A stretch of DNA of 64,000 nucleotides from CAG-177 sp003514385 (GCA_051920445.1 JBPPLN010000001.1:62001-126000); one strand, 5' to 3'. Positions 1 through 8,330 are shown, counted from the stretch's first letter. Made by a program: numbers and translations. Notes: a model not told the origin generated them from the sequence alone.

Positions 1-1009
1 GTGTCGGGTCGGAGTCGGAGGCGATCGCTTCTGTGTTGGTCTTCGGAATGAAATATTCAACGTAGTCCGGTTTTTTTTCAACCGCCGTGCTCTGCGTAGC
101 TTTGTAAAGCGTGCCAAGGAACGGGGAGAGCTTACCGGTCCGGAGTGAATTGATTTCAACGGGCGTGAATCCTGCGGTATTTGCAAACGCGCGGTATGCG
201 TAATATGCGCCGCGTGCAGTCCAGTGGTGATCCGTTCTGAAATACAGATATTCGTTCGTGTGGGCGGCTATCTCCGGATAGGCATCAACGGGGGTTATGC
301 CCTTGAGCTCGCCGTAGATATAATTGATGCCCTGATACTGCGAATGTGATTTGCCGGAGTTGTATTTCTTCGGAGCGTAGAACTCTATCGAGGTCGGAGC
401 CATGAGGCTGTATACTTTTGTGTTCGGCATCTCCGCCTTGAGTTTGTTGAGTGTGGCGGCATAGACATCCATCTTCTTGTAGACGTTGGTATACTGCTCC
501 ATAAGACGGTTGTCAAGAAGGATTATATACTGGTTGGAATATACAGTTTCCTTTCCGGTCTCGTCAACTTCGGCGGCATTTATCGGCTGAGTGGTCTCGG
601 TGCTCCTTGCGGTCTCGGAGGGTATTGTGGTCTGCTCGTCGGTTGTTTCGGCGTTGCTTTCATCCTCATGCGAGAGCGCCTCGCCGTCGCCGACTCCGCC
701 GTTGTTCTTTATGACCGTCGCGCCGTCGCCGATCTTCAGGAACGAATAGAACGATTTAATCTTGTTGCTTATTTTGACGAGCCCGTTTCTGCCGGGAAAC
801 TGGTCGTTGTAGTATTCCTCAAACTTTGAAGCAAAGTCGCCGGAGAAATATGAGCTGGCGGAAAAAGAGGGTTTCTGCGCGAGATTTCTGTTCTCCATCT
901 CGGAGACCTTTTCGTCCTTGTCGAAGAAGCTGTAAAATCCGACAATGGTGAAAACCGCTAAAACGACACTGAATGAGACGGCGGTAAGAATTTTTTGGAT
1001 TTTTTTCAT
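1..1009 (-). CDS. DHHW-motif / AlgX-J-like surface polysaccharide acetylation protein (partial)
   Basis: An ATG at 1009 opens a frame that stays open for 336 codons to the window edge, so the C-terminus is missing. It has a short Lys-rich start, one hydrophobic export or anchor segment (about residues 8-27), a Thr/Glu-rich linker (about 115-150) and the motif DHHW at residues 260-263 (bases 221-232). This fits the DHHW/SGNH-hydrolase-like family related to AlgX/AlgJ, extracytoplasmic partners of MBOAT O-acyltransferases. The MBOAT gene lies 17 bases upstream on the same strand, so the pair probably transfers acetyl groups to a cell-surface glycan. The substrate cannot be told from sequence. 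Confidence 0.8.
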   Translation of the reverse strand, partial: MKKIQKILTAVSFSVVLAVFTIVGFYSFFDKDEKVSEMENRNLAQKPSFSASSYFSGDFASKFEEYYNDQFPGRNGLVKISNKIKSFYSFLKIGDGATVIKNNGGVGDGEALSHEDESNAETTDEQTTIPSETARSTETTQPINAAEVDETGKETVYSNQYIILLDNRLMEQYTNVYKKMDVYAATLNKLKAEMPNTKVYSLMAPTSIEFYAPKKYNSGKSHSQYQGINYIYGELKGITPVDAYPEIAAHTNEYLYFRTDHHWTARGAYYAYRAFANTAGFTPVEINSLRTGKLSPFLGTLYKATQSTAVEKKPDYVEYFIPKTNTEAIASDSDPT

Positions 1010-1026
1010 TTTATCTTAGCGCCTCC

Positions 1027-2439
1027 TCAGAATCTGAAATACAGGAACGGGTTATATGTCGAGCCCGCCAGCGATGCCACGCAGAGCACGAGCATAACAG
1101 CATTGAAAACAGTGTTGAATATTGGCTCTGTCACCGGTGCGCGCTGTTTGAGCTTCGCGATGCCCACTTTGACGAGCTTTGCAACGGGCGCGCAGGCGAT
1201 AGCTGCGATGATAATAAACGGAATGTTGTTGATTATCATCGCGTTCATGACCGGGTCGGTGAATGCGTTGCCCGATGCGCCGAACGCCACGGAAAATGCC
1301 GACTTCATTGCCGAGAAATCCTCGAAGTAGAATATCATCCAGCCGACGAGCACGACAAACATCGAATACACCCAGCAAATAATTTTCGGAATCTTGTCAA
1401 GGAACTTCTTGAACACAAACTTTTCGAGGCACAGGAACACGAAATAGTAGAGACCCCATATTACGAAGTTCCAGCTCGCGCCGTGCCAAAGTCCTGTGAG
1501 ACCCCAGACGATGAAAAGATTGAGTATCTGACGCGGCAGACTGACTCTGTTTCCTCCGAGGGGGATATAGACATAATCTCTGAAGAAAGAGCTCAGCGTG
1601 ATATGCCATCTGCGCCAGAAATCGGTTATCGAAGTTGAGATATATGGATATTTGAAGTTTTCGGGATAATCGAAGCCGAACATGTGGCCGAGTCCGATAG
1701 CCATGTCTGAATATCCCGAGAAATCAAAGTAAATCTGGAAAGCGTAGAACAGAACCCCGACCCACACACTCATCACAGCCGCATTGTCAACATTGGCGAG
1801 CAGCGACTCGGCGAGAGAACCGGCATAGTTTGCTATGAGCACCTTTTTGCCGAGACCCGCCATGAATCTCGTCATGCCTTTTGCAAAGCCGTCTATCGTA
1901 ACAGTTCTGTGGTCAATCTGCGTGTCGATGTCGGAATATCTGACGATCGGTCCCGCTATGAGCTGCGGGAAGAGCGAGACGAACATCAGGAAGTTTATGA
2001 AGGACTTCTGCGCCTTGACATCGCCTTTGTAAACATCGAGCGAATAGGACATCGTCTGGAATGTATAGAACGAAATGCCTATCGGCAAAGAAAATGCGGG
2101 AACATGGAGCGAGAGGCGGAAGATTCCGTTGAGCGTGGAAATGAAAAATCCGCTGTATTTGAACGCCGCGAGCAGGCCGAGATTGATAACAACCGAAAGT
2201 GCGATAAACAGTTTGGTTATCTTTCTGCCGCGGTATTTTTCTATTCCGAGCGAGACAGTATAATCAAGTATTGAGCTGAAAATCAGCAGACATACCCAGA
2301 CCGGCTCACCCCATGAATAGAATATAAGTGATGCAATGACAAGAACGATATTTTTCGCCTTGTCGTTCTTCACGATAAAATAGAAGAACAGAGTCACGGG
2401 AAAGAATATGAACAGAAACACGAGACTCGAAAAGACCAC
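1027..2439 (-). CDS. MBOAT family membrane O-acyltransferase (AlgI/DltB-like)
   Basis: This 470-residue polytopic membrane protein carries the MBOAT core: a DFSGYSDMAIG segment, FWRRWHITLSSFFRDY, and the motif GLWHGASWNF holding the catalytic His. The family moves acyl groups across the membrane onto exported glycans such as alginate, teichoic acids or peptidoglycan. The start is a GTG behind a strong AAAGGGGGAAA ribosome site. The next gene downstream encodes a DHHW protein, the usual extracellular partner, so surface-polysaccharide O-acetylation is more likely than D-alanylation; no dltA, dltC or dltD is present. Confidence 0.9.
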   Translation of the reverse strand: MVFSSLVFLFIFFPVTLFFYFIVKNDKAKNIVLVIASLIFYSWGEPVWVCLLIFSSILDYTVSLGIEKYRGRKITKLFIALSVVINLGLLAAFKYSGFFISTLNGIFRLSLHVPAFSLPIGISFYTFQTMSYSLDVYKGDVKAQKSFINFLMFVSLFPQLIAGPIVRYSDIDTQIDHRTVTIDGFAKGMTRFMAGLGKKVLIANYAGSLAESLLANVDNAAVMSVWVGVLFYAFQIYFDFSGYSDMAIGLGHMFGFDYPENFKYPYISTSITDFWRRWHITLSSFFRDYVYIPLGGNRVSLPRQILNLFIVWGLTGLWHGASWNFVIWGLYYFVFLCLEKFVFKKFLDKIPKIICWVYSMFVVLVGWMIFYFEDFSAMKSAFSVAFGASGNAFTDPVMNAMIINNIPFIIIAAIACAPVAKLVKVGIAKLKQRAPVTEPIFNTVFNAVMLVLCVASLAGSTYNPFLYFRF

Positions 2440-2488
2440 TTGATTTCCCCCTTTTTGTGCGTATGATAAACCTATTATATTACATCTA

Positions 2489-2516
2489 ATTATACACTCT
2501 TTAATTGGTAATTCAA
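2489..2516 (-). promoter_or_regulatory. Promoter of the MBOAT/DHHW operon
   Basis: On the minus strand TTGAAT (2511-2516) and TATAAT (2489-2494) are 16 bases apart, about 50 bases upstream of the GTG start of the MBOAT gene. The -10 is perfect and the -35 matches at four of six positions. Confidence 0.65.
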
Positions 2517-2562
2517 TTACAAAAGAGTTACAAAAAGCTTATTGCCATTGAAAGCTTTTGAC

Positions 2563-2596
2563 GAAAAAAAGAGACACGGAACAAACCGTGTCTCTT
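2563..2596 (-). terminator. Rho-independent terminator of the secreted metallophosphoesterase gene
   Basis: A perfect 11-base stem (2569-2579 with 2586-2596) with a 6-base loop is followed on the minus strand by a run of T (2563-2570). It lies just after the stop of the gene ending at 2621. Confidence 0.9.
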
Positions 2597-2620
2597 GGAG
2601 CCGATTATGCAGTTAGAAAT

Positions 2621-4123
2621 TTAAAACATATTGATGATAACCGGGATAAGAGCTTTTATAATTTTGATAACGATCTTGGCAATGACAGGAGCGACAACGC
2701 TCGTTATCTTCACAACATATCTTGCAACTTCAATCGCAATCTGGATTATAACATACCACTTGCCGAGATAGCGCTGAAGCATATCGGTGTCCATGCCCTT
2801 GTAGTTGGGGTCGACGGGGGAGTAGGATGTGTCGGTTTTGACTATCTTGCACTCGTCTATCTGCTTTTTGCTGTCGACACCGTAGGTCTTGAGAGTGAAA
2901 GAGTTCTTCGTAAACTCGACGGTCGAATAGCTCGGCTCTTCGGAGACATATTTAAAATCAAGCCACTCGTAATCGTAATCTTCGATACGGTTCTTGCCGG
3001 AAGCGGAGCTCGCGGTAAAGTATACGGTGCCGACGGGATCGACAACTGCGCCGTCCGCATTGTATTTCTGATCCTTGACGGGCTTTGTGTCCTTCATGAA
3101 GAAGGAGCGTCCGTAAAGATGCTCGTGACCGGTTAGGCAGACGTCTATCTCAAATCTGTCGATAAGCGCGCTGTATATAGCCGCAAGCAGCTTGTTGTCG
3201 TCATCTGCGGCGTGGTGTCCCGTTCCGTAGATATCGTGATGCATAACGGCTACGCGCCATGTGGCATCGGGATTCTTGGCGATAGCGTCAAGGGTGAACT
3301 GATACTGGTCATAAACATTGAAAATCTGGGTGTTATAGACGATGAAAAGCACATCGCCGTAACGGAACCAGTAGTTCTCGTCAACGTTTGCGGGTGTCGT
3401 GCCGCGGTATTCGTTGGGGTTGTTGACATAGAAAGGATATGTTTCGCCTTTGCGGTCGTGATTGCCGACCGTCGTAGCCATGGCATATGATCTGAGAGCC
3501 GCAGGGGAGAGCGTGCCCGCCCATTCGTTGGCTCTGTCTCCGTGCTGAGTCTGGTCGCCCGCGGAGAGTATAAAGCTGATGTCGCTGTTCTTGTCGAGTG
3601 CGGTGCCGAGAGTTTTCTGCCACACATAGGCTTCCTCACGTCCGTCTTCAACGTCGCTGCTGACCTGGATATCGCTGATATAGAGGAGCTTAAATTTCTC
3701 AGTGGAGAGAGTTCTGTACATAACGGGACTGCTGAACTTTCCGTTGCTGCCGTAGACATAGTAATAAACGGTGTTCGGCTCAAGTCCGGTTGCCGTCACT
3801 TTGTAGATGCTTTGACCGGTATAGCTGTCGGTCGAGGCCTTGCCTACGAACTCTTTGAACGAGGTCATGTCGGCACTCTTGCCGATGCGGACAACGCCGC
3901 TCTTAGCCGTGTCGTCGGAGTGCCAGCAGAAATTGAGCTGCGTTGCGTCTGCACCCGGGGTGAGCGCGATGAGCGTGTTGTCGTTTCGTACAGTTTCCCA
4001 GTAGCTGTTCCATTCGGGCTGAGTGAGCACATTGCTTCCGTCTGCCGAGGTGCCGATAGCAAGGCACGAGGCGAGCATGAGCAGTGCGAGCAGAATGGAC
4101 AGCGTCCGTTTTGCTGCTTTCAT
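2621..4123 (-). CDS. Secreted purple-acid-phosphatase-like metallophosphoesterase
   Basis: 500 residues from the ATG at 4123, chosen because AAAAGGAG lies 7 bases upstream; an ATG at 4141 has no such site. The N-terminus is a signal peptide whose LASC at residues 17-20 also resembles a lipobox, so secreted or lipid-anchored are both possible. A fibronectin-III-like domain comes first, then the metal-binding motifs SDIQ, GDQTQHG, GNHD, MHHDIYG and GHEHLYG of calcineurin-like phosphoesterases. The last 50 residues are an odd Ile/Val-rich stretch that could be an anchor. A paralogue without signal peptide lies at 38605-40224. The substrate is unknown. Confidence 0.85.
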   Translation of the reverse strand: MKAAKRTLSILLALLMLASCLAIGTSADGSNVLTQPEWNSYWETVRNDNTLIALTPGADATQLNFCWHSDDTAKSGVVRIGKSADMTSFKEFVGKASTDSYTGQSIYKVTATGLEPNTVYYYVYGSNGKFSSPVMYRTLSTEKFKLLYISDIQVSSDVEDGREEAYVWQKTLGTALDKNSDISFILSAGDQTQHGDRANEWAGTLSPAALRSYAMATTVGNHDRKGETYPFYVNNPNEYRGTTPANVDENYWFRYGDVLFIVYNTQIFNVYDQYQFTLDAIAKNPDATWRVAVMHHDIYGTGHHAADDDNKLLAAIYSALIDRFEIDVCLTGHEHLYGRSFFMKDTKPVKDQKYNADGAVVDPVGTVYFTASSASGKNRIEDYDYEWLDFKYVSEEPSYSTVEFTKNSFTLKTYGVDSKKQIDECKIVKTDTSYSPVDPNYKGMDTDMLQRYLGKWYVIIQIAIEVARYVVKITSVVAPVIAKIVIKIIKALIPVIINMF

Positions 4124-4226
4124 TGGAATTCTCCTTTTCATATTTTTTGAGCGGGAGTATTATAGCACATTTTGCTCTATTTTGGTAGTTTTTTTTAATA
4201 TATTATCTATTTTTTTATAAAAACTA

Positions 4227-4255
4227 TGGAAATATTTATAAAGTGATGATATAAT
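4227..4255 (+). promoter_or_regulatory. Promoter of nagB
   Basis: TGGAAA (4227-4232) and TATAAT (4250-4255) are separated by 17 bases, 35 bases before the nagB ATG. The -10 is perfect, the -35 matches four of six positions. Confidence 0.6.
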
Positions 4256-4290
4256 CTATCGCGGATTTTTAAGAATGAAGAGGAATACAG

Positions 4291-5016
4291 ATGAAAGTTA
4301 TTGTTTTGAACTCGGCGGCACAGGTTGGCGAGGAAGTTGGAAAGATTTTCTGCGATGAGGTCAATGCAAAGCATAATGCGGTTCTCGGACTTGCAACCGG
4401 AGCGTCCCCGATACCTACATATGAGTATATGACCGAGCAGTATCGCAGCGGCAAGGTGAGCTTCAAGGATGTCAAGACCTTCAACCTTGACGAATACTGT
4501 GATCTGCCGAAGAACCACCCCAACAGCTTCTATTCATTTATGGAAGAGAACCTTTTCTCGAAGGTCGATATAAAGCCCGAGAATGTCAATTTCCTTGACG
4601 GAAACGTTGAACCCGTTGCCGAGAGCGCACGCTATGCGCAGGCTATAAAGAACGCCGGCGGAATAGATATTCAGCTTCTCGGAATCGGCAGAAACGGTCA
4701 TATCGGCTTCAACGAGCCGGCTGATGAGTTCACCGACGAGGCATTCAAAGTCAAGCTTACCGATAGCACGATGGCTGCAAATTCGCAGTATTTTACTGAT
4801 ATTGCCATGCCGCACTATGCCATAACAATGGGCATCGGCTCAATAATGAGAGCGAAAAAGATAGTGCTCATCGCGACAGGCGAAAGTAAGGCAGAGGCGA
4901 TAAAGGCGACTGTTGAGGGTGAAGTTACTCCGCATTGCCCGGCGTCGATACTTCAGCAGCATGACGATGTGACGATATTCCTTGACGAAGCGGCGGCAAG
5001 CCTGCTGAAAAAATAA
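4291..5016 (+). CDS. nagB: Glucosamine-6-phosphate deaminase
   Basis: 241 residues, full length for NagB, which turns glucosamine-6-phosphate into fructose-6-phosphate plus ammonia in the cytoplasm. Diagnostic segments are LGLATGASPIPTYE, FNLDEYCDL and the active-site stretch GIGRNGHIGFNEP. It stands alone with its own promoter and terminator; nagA is not in the window. A GAGG ribosome site lies 8 bases before the ATG. Amino-sugar catabolism or recycling of cell-wall glucosamine is the likely role. Confidence 0.95.
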   Translation: MKVIVLNSAAQVGEEVGKIFCDEVNAKHNAVLGLATGASPIPTYEYMTEQYRSGKVSFKDVKTFNLDEYCDLPKNHPNSFYSFMEENLFSKVDIKPENVNFLDGNVEPVAESARYAQAIKNAGGIDIQLLGIGRNGHIGFNEPADEFTDEAFKVKLTDSTMAANSQYFTDIAMPHYAITMGIGSIMRAKKIVLIATGESKAEAIKATVEGEVTPHCPASILQQHDDVTIFLDEAAASLLKK

Positions 5017-5031
5017 AAATTGAGATAAACA

Positions 5032-5070
5032 GACCTCCGATACACCGAAGTGCGTCGGAGGTCATTTTTA
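5032..5070 (+). terminator. Rho-independent terminator of nagB
   Basis: A perfect 9-base stem (5032-5040 with 5055-5063) is followed by ATTTTTA, 15 bases after the nagB stop. Confidence 0.8.
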
Positions 5071-5508
5071 ATACAGAGCTATTTTGTTGATTTCGGGCGT
5101 GTCTCGGGATGAGACTATCAGTATGCGTACAGCGTCGGTTTCGAGCCCGCGAAGCTTCATTATTTTTTTAGTGCCTATTGTTGTGCCCTCAAAGCTGTTG
5201 AACCAGATTTTGTCCTCATTTCTGTGCTGGACAATGAAGTTTTCAACGCGCTGACCCTCGGCAATATTTTCGCTCAGTTCAAGGAAATTGAGCTTCATTC
5301 TCTCGCCGAGTTTAATGGTTATAACACGCTGTGTTTCGCTACCGTTGTACGGTTCAATAGTGATCTCTTTGCCCTCGGCAAGATTTGTCCTGAAGCTGTT
5401 TTTTATAAGTTCGCCGAGCTCGTTCAGCCGCTTGACATCGTTATCATTAAGTCTGAGCTGATTTGCGTCCGGCTTTACATGAGCCGCCTACTCGAGAAAG
5501 TCTTTCAT
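5068..5508 (-). pseudogene. Internally deleted alpha-L-fucosidase (GH29) remnant with in-frame amber stop
   Basis: An ATG at 5508 sits 8 bases after a perfect AAAGGAG and below a good promoter (5546-5574), but after six codons (MKDFLE) a TAG (5488-5490) interrupts the frame. Reading on in the same frame gives AAHVKPDANQL, like the start of clostridial GH29 fucosidases, joined directly to NDVKRLNELGELIKNSF and a galactose-binding-like C-terminal part, like the end of those enzymes. The roughly 300-residue catalytic barrel is absent. I infer an in-frame deletion plus a nonsense mutation. The 76 residues from the internal ATG at 5298 could still be made but lack an RBS. Confidence 0.7.
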
Positions 5509-5545
5509 ATCTCTTTCTCCTTTTGTCGGTTACCTGGACGCTTTA

Positions 5546-5574
5546 AATTTATCGGCTCAGGCCGCGATTGTCAA
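5546..5574 (-). promoter_or_regulatory. Promoter retained by the fucosidase pseudogene
   Basis: On the minus strand a perfect TTGACA (5569-5574) and TAAATT (5546-5551) are 17 bases apart, about 40 bases upstream of the ATG at 5508. Confidence 0.65.
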
Positions 5575-5602
5575 TATGGGTTTTGTTTACTTTTTAAAAG
5601 CC

Positions 5603-6544
5603 TCATTTCTTGCCGGATTTTTTGAATATCAGCAGCGAGATTGATATCACGGTCGCGATTATAACCGTTATGCCGACTGCGGTGACTCCCTGTTTCACTC
5701 TTGCGGCGTTTCGTGTGTTCCCACCACTCGGCAGAGTATAAATCTCCATCTCATCGGCATCATCTATCAAGTATTCTTCATCGGCGTCTTGTGATTTGGA
5801 TGAGCGATTGTTCTTGGAAGAATTTGATTTAGTTGTTTTCTTTTTTGTCTTTGATTTGGTGCTCGACTTTGACGACGAGCTTTTGCTCTTTTTCTTCGTT
5901 GTACTTTCCTTTTTCGTCGTTGATTTGGTCGAACTTGATTTCTTTGTGGTTTTTGTGGTGTCTCTGTCATCGGAATCCGAATTTCCGGACTGGTTGTTCT
6001 GCTCCGCGGTAGTATCCGGCGGGGCAATATATGTGCCTATTTCAAACATCTTTGACGGAACGCCTTTGTCGTCGGTGACTTTGACATAAATTTCCGGGTC
6101 GCCGCCGAATGAATATTTCCTGTCTATGAGTGCCTCGCAGGTTATCCCGCCTCCGGCAAACGATGCGGAGGATTTGACGCTGAACAGCTGCTCGTCGTAT
6201 TCTGCCTTGCCCGTAATGCTGATTTTTATCGGGTCTTTGCCGTCAACATATATTTCATAAACAACCGGGCTCTCTTTTGTCAGATCAGCATATGAGATAT
6301 CGCCGTTTATCGCAACATAAAGCGAGCCTTTTTCGGCTTTGGTGTAATATGTAGCGAGCGCACAAATGCCGTTGCCGCCGTTCTCATTTTCGCACTGTAT
6401 CTGCACATTGGTGCCGCGCACTTCATCGGGCGAGACGGAACCGTCTATCGACACCGCAAACGCCTGTATTGCAAGAACAAATGTAAAAATTATTGCTGCT
6501 GCCGCTGTGCAAAAACGCCTTATAAATCCCATTATCTTTTCCAC
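5603..6544 (-). CDS. Exported Lys/Ser/Thr-rich protein with C-terminal membrane anchor, function unknown
   Basis: 313 residues from a GTG at 6544 (an ATG at 6532 is the alternative). It has a signal peptide ending near AFA, then a globular part of about 150 residues rich in beta-strand-like sequence, then about 75 residues almost entirely of Lys, Ser and Thr in short repeats (bases about 5790-5970), an acidic patch and a final hydrophobic segment followed by KKSGKK. The topology is that of a surface protein tethered at its C-terminus through a positively charged wall-spanning stalk. I do not recognise the globular domain, and neighbours give no clue. Confidence 0.75.
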   Translation of the reverse strand: MEKIMGFIRRFCTAAAAIIFTFVLAIQAFAVSIDGSVSPDEVRGTNVQIQCENENGGNGICALATYYTKAEKGSLYVAINGDISYADLTKESPVVYEIYVDGKDPIKISITGKAEYDEQLFSVKSSASFAGGGITCEALIDRKYSFGGDPEIYVKVTDDKGVPSKMFEIGTYIAPPDTTAEQNNQSGNSDSDDRDTTKTTKKSSSTKSTTKKESTTKKKSKSSSSKSSTKSKTKKKTTKSNSSKNNRSSKSQDADEEYLIDDADEMEIYTLPSGGNTRNAARVKQGVTAVGITVIIATVISISLLIFKKSGKK

Positions 6545-6697
6545 GCTTAGATCACCGCTTATGCTTTAAAGTACTAATACCGAAAATATCACTTTTTTCA
6601 TTCATGTGCAATAGCAAAAGTCGAATTTTGTAAAATCAGCACAAAACAATTTGTAAATATTGCACAATGAAAACAATATGTTTGCGCAAGCAGACAT

Positions 6698-6741
6698 AAA
6701 AAACGGCTGCATCGAAACCCGAACGGGTTAAGATACAGCCG
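6698..6741 (-). terminator. Terminator of the coaX/ECF-S operon
   Basis: Arms 6732-6741 and 6704-6713 pair over 10 bases with one G-U; a nested AACCCG/CGGGTT helix fills the loop. On the minus strand the stem is followed by TTTTTT (6698-6703), 12 bases after the stop of the gene ending at 6753. Confidence 0.85.
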
Positions 6742-6752
6742 ATATAATTTTT

Positions 6753-7382
6753 TTAGATTTTCATCTTTTTCATTGCGACCGAAAGAGCCTTGCACAGCGC
6801 AGTTCCGAGAACGGCGCAGACGCCGGCTTCAATGAGTCCGTTGACCCCGACGAATGCGGCGGCAAAAGTCATAACATTTGTCGAGCCGAACTGCTCCTTG
6901 AGCTGAATGATTATCGGTGCGTTGTTGAACAGCAGAAGCAGTGTGCCGGTGAACAGAATCGTGTTGAGCAGAGGACCTGCGATGCTCGCAACAAGATACT
7001 GCACAAAGCTTGTCTTATCTTTCGACGATACCGCTTTGAAAATAACTGCCGTCAGCCAGCCCATGAGAACTCTGGGCACGATGCAGACGATAGCGGTGCG
7101 CAGGGGACTGACGCTGAAAAGCGCAACGCCGAAAGTACTCATTCCGAAGCACTGGATGAAGCTCGTTATTCCGAATACCGCGCCGAGAAACAGTCCGCCG
7201 ACAGGGCCGAGCAGAACGGCTCCGATGATGACCGGAATCGTTATAAAAGTTATCTCGATGGCTCCGGCTTTGAGATAACCGAGCGGTGTGAATGCCATGA
7301 CGATTATCAAAGCGGTGAGCAGTGCGGTGAGCACGAGACGCACGAGTTTTTGCCGCGATGCGGTAGCTGATGTTTTTGACAT
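6753..7382 (-). CDS. ECF transporter S component, PanT-like (probable pantothenate uptake)
   Basis: 209 residues with about six hydrophobic segments, the pattern of substrate-binding S components of energy-coupling-factor transporters. The segment PVIIGAVLLGPVGGLFLGAVFG is typical of this fold. It lies 89 bases downstream of coaX on the same strand, and pantothenate-specific S components are known to sit beside pantothenate kinase genes, so pantothenate is the inferred vitamin. The shared energising module (EcfA, EcfA', EcfT) is not in the window. Confidence 0.8.
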   Translation of the reverse strand: MSKTSATASRQKLVRLVLTALLTALIIVMAFTPLGYLKAGAIEITFITIPVIIGAVLLGPVGGLFLGAVFGITSFIQCFGMSTFGVALFSVSPLRTAIVCIVPRVLMGWLTAVIFKAVSSKDKTSFVQYLVASIAGPLLNTILFTGTLLLLFNNAPIIIQLKEQFGSTNVMTFAAAFVGVNGLIEAGVCAVLGTALCKALSVAMKKMKI

Positions 7383-7471
7383 GATGTTTTCCTCCTTGCT
7401 GTTGCTCCGTCAGGATGCAGCGCAATTTTTTGAGTCTATATCAAAAGCATTGCTTTTAATATGCAATTTTA

Positions 7472-8242
7472 TTATTTCCTGTTCTTTTCGTATATTATAC
7501 GAAGTCCCTTGAGTATGAGCTCGGGGTCATATGTCATTTTGTGGTTGCAGCTTTTGATTATCTCGCCCGAAAGTCCGCCAGTTGCAACAAATGATTTAAC
7601 TTTGCGTCCGAGCTCCTGCTCCATTCTGTCGCAGAGCCCGTCGAGCATGGCGGCAGTGCCGAAAACAACGCCGGACTGCATGCAGTCTATCGAATTTGTG
7701 CCGATGGCCTTCTTGGGAGTTGAAAGGCTTATCGCGGGCAGCTGAGATGTTTTGGCGGACAGCGCTTCAAGCGAAATCCCGACGCCGGGAGCGATGGCGC
7801 AGCCGCAGAAAGAGCCGCTCTCGTCGATAACATTGATTTTTGTTGCAGTTCCGAGATCAATAACAAAGCAGGGCAGTTCATAGAGATTCGCCGCCGCAAC
7901 AGAAGCGGCAACAAGATCCGCGCCCGCCTGCGACGGATCGTCGGCAAGAATGTTTATTCCTGTCTTGACTCCGGGACCCAGAACAATTGGCTCGCTGCCG
8001 GTTATGCGCTTTGCGGCGTGCGATATAGCACCCGTCAGCTCCGGCACAACGGAGCTTATCGCGCATCCGGTAAACTCGTCAAAACCGTAGCTGTAGAGGT
8101 CGAAAATGCTCTTGAGTTCAATGGCATACTGATCCTCAGTGCGCGAACGGTCGGTGGCGAGTCTCGAAACGAATTTCAGCTCTTCGCCGCTGTATGCGCC
8201 GATTGTTAAATTGGTGTTGCCGATGTCGATAGTTAGAAGCAA
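7472..8242 (-). CDS. coaX: Type III pantothenate kinase
   Basis: 256 residues from a TTG at 8242, preceded by GAGGTG at a 6-base spacing; this gives the family-typical start LLTIDIGNTN. A GTG at 8249-8251 would leave no room for the ribosome site. Type III kinases phosphorylate pantothenate as the first step of coenzyme A synthesis. Visible motifs are DIGNTN (phosphate loop), GPGVKTGI, GADLVAA and FVIDLGTATK. The gene starts an operon with a PanT-like vitamin transporter, so uptake and trapping of the vitamin are co-expressed. Confidence 0.93.
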   Translation of the reverse strand: MLLTIDIGNTNLTIGAYSGEELKFVSRLATDRSRTEDQYAIELKSIFDLYSYGFDEFTGCAISSVVPELTGAISHAAKRITGSEPIVLGPGVKTGINILADDPSQAGADLVAASVAAANLYELPCFVIDLGTATKINVIDESGSFCGCAIAPGVGISLEALSAKTSQLPAISLSTPKKAIGTNSIDCMQSGVVFGTAAMLDGLCDRMEQELGRKVKSFVATGGLSGEIIKSCNHKMTYDPELILKGLRIIYEKNRK

Positions 8243-8281
8243 TCCGATCACCTCGTGAAAAGCGTTGTTTTAACCGATTTG

Positions 8282-8310
8282 ATTATACACTATAACGCGG
8301 GAAAAAGCAA
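8282..8310 (-). promoter_or_regulatory. Promoter of coaX
   Basis: On the minus strand TTGCTT (8305-8310) and TATAAT (8282-8287) are 17 bases apart, 39 bases upstream of the TTG start. It faces away from the promoter of the radical SAM gene at 8387. Confidence 0.65.
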
Positions 8311-8330
8311 ACTTATAATAAATTTCACTG

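Noticed and set aside
5068..5298. A 76-residue stand-alone gene from the ATG at 5298
   Set aside because: No ribosome site precedes it and the same frame extends upstream with fucosidase-like sequence to a well-signalled ATG at 5508, so it is part of a pseudogene.
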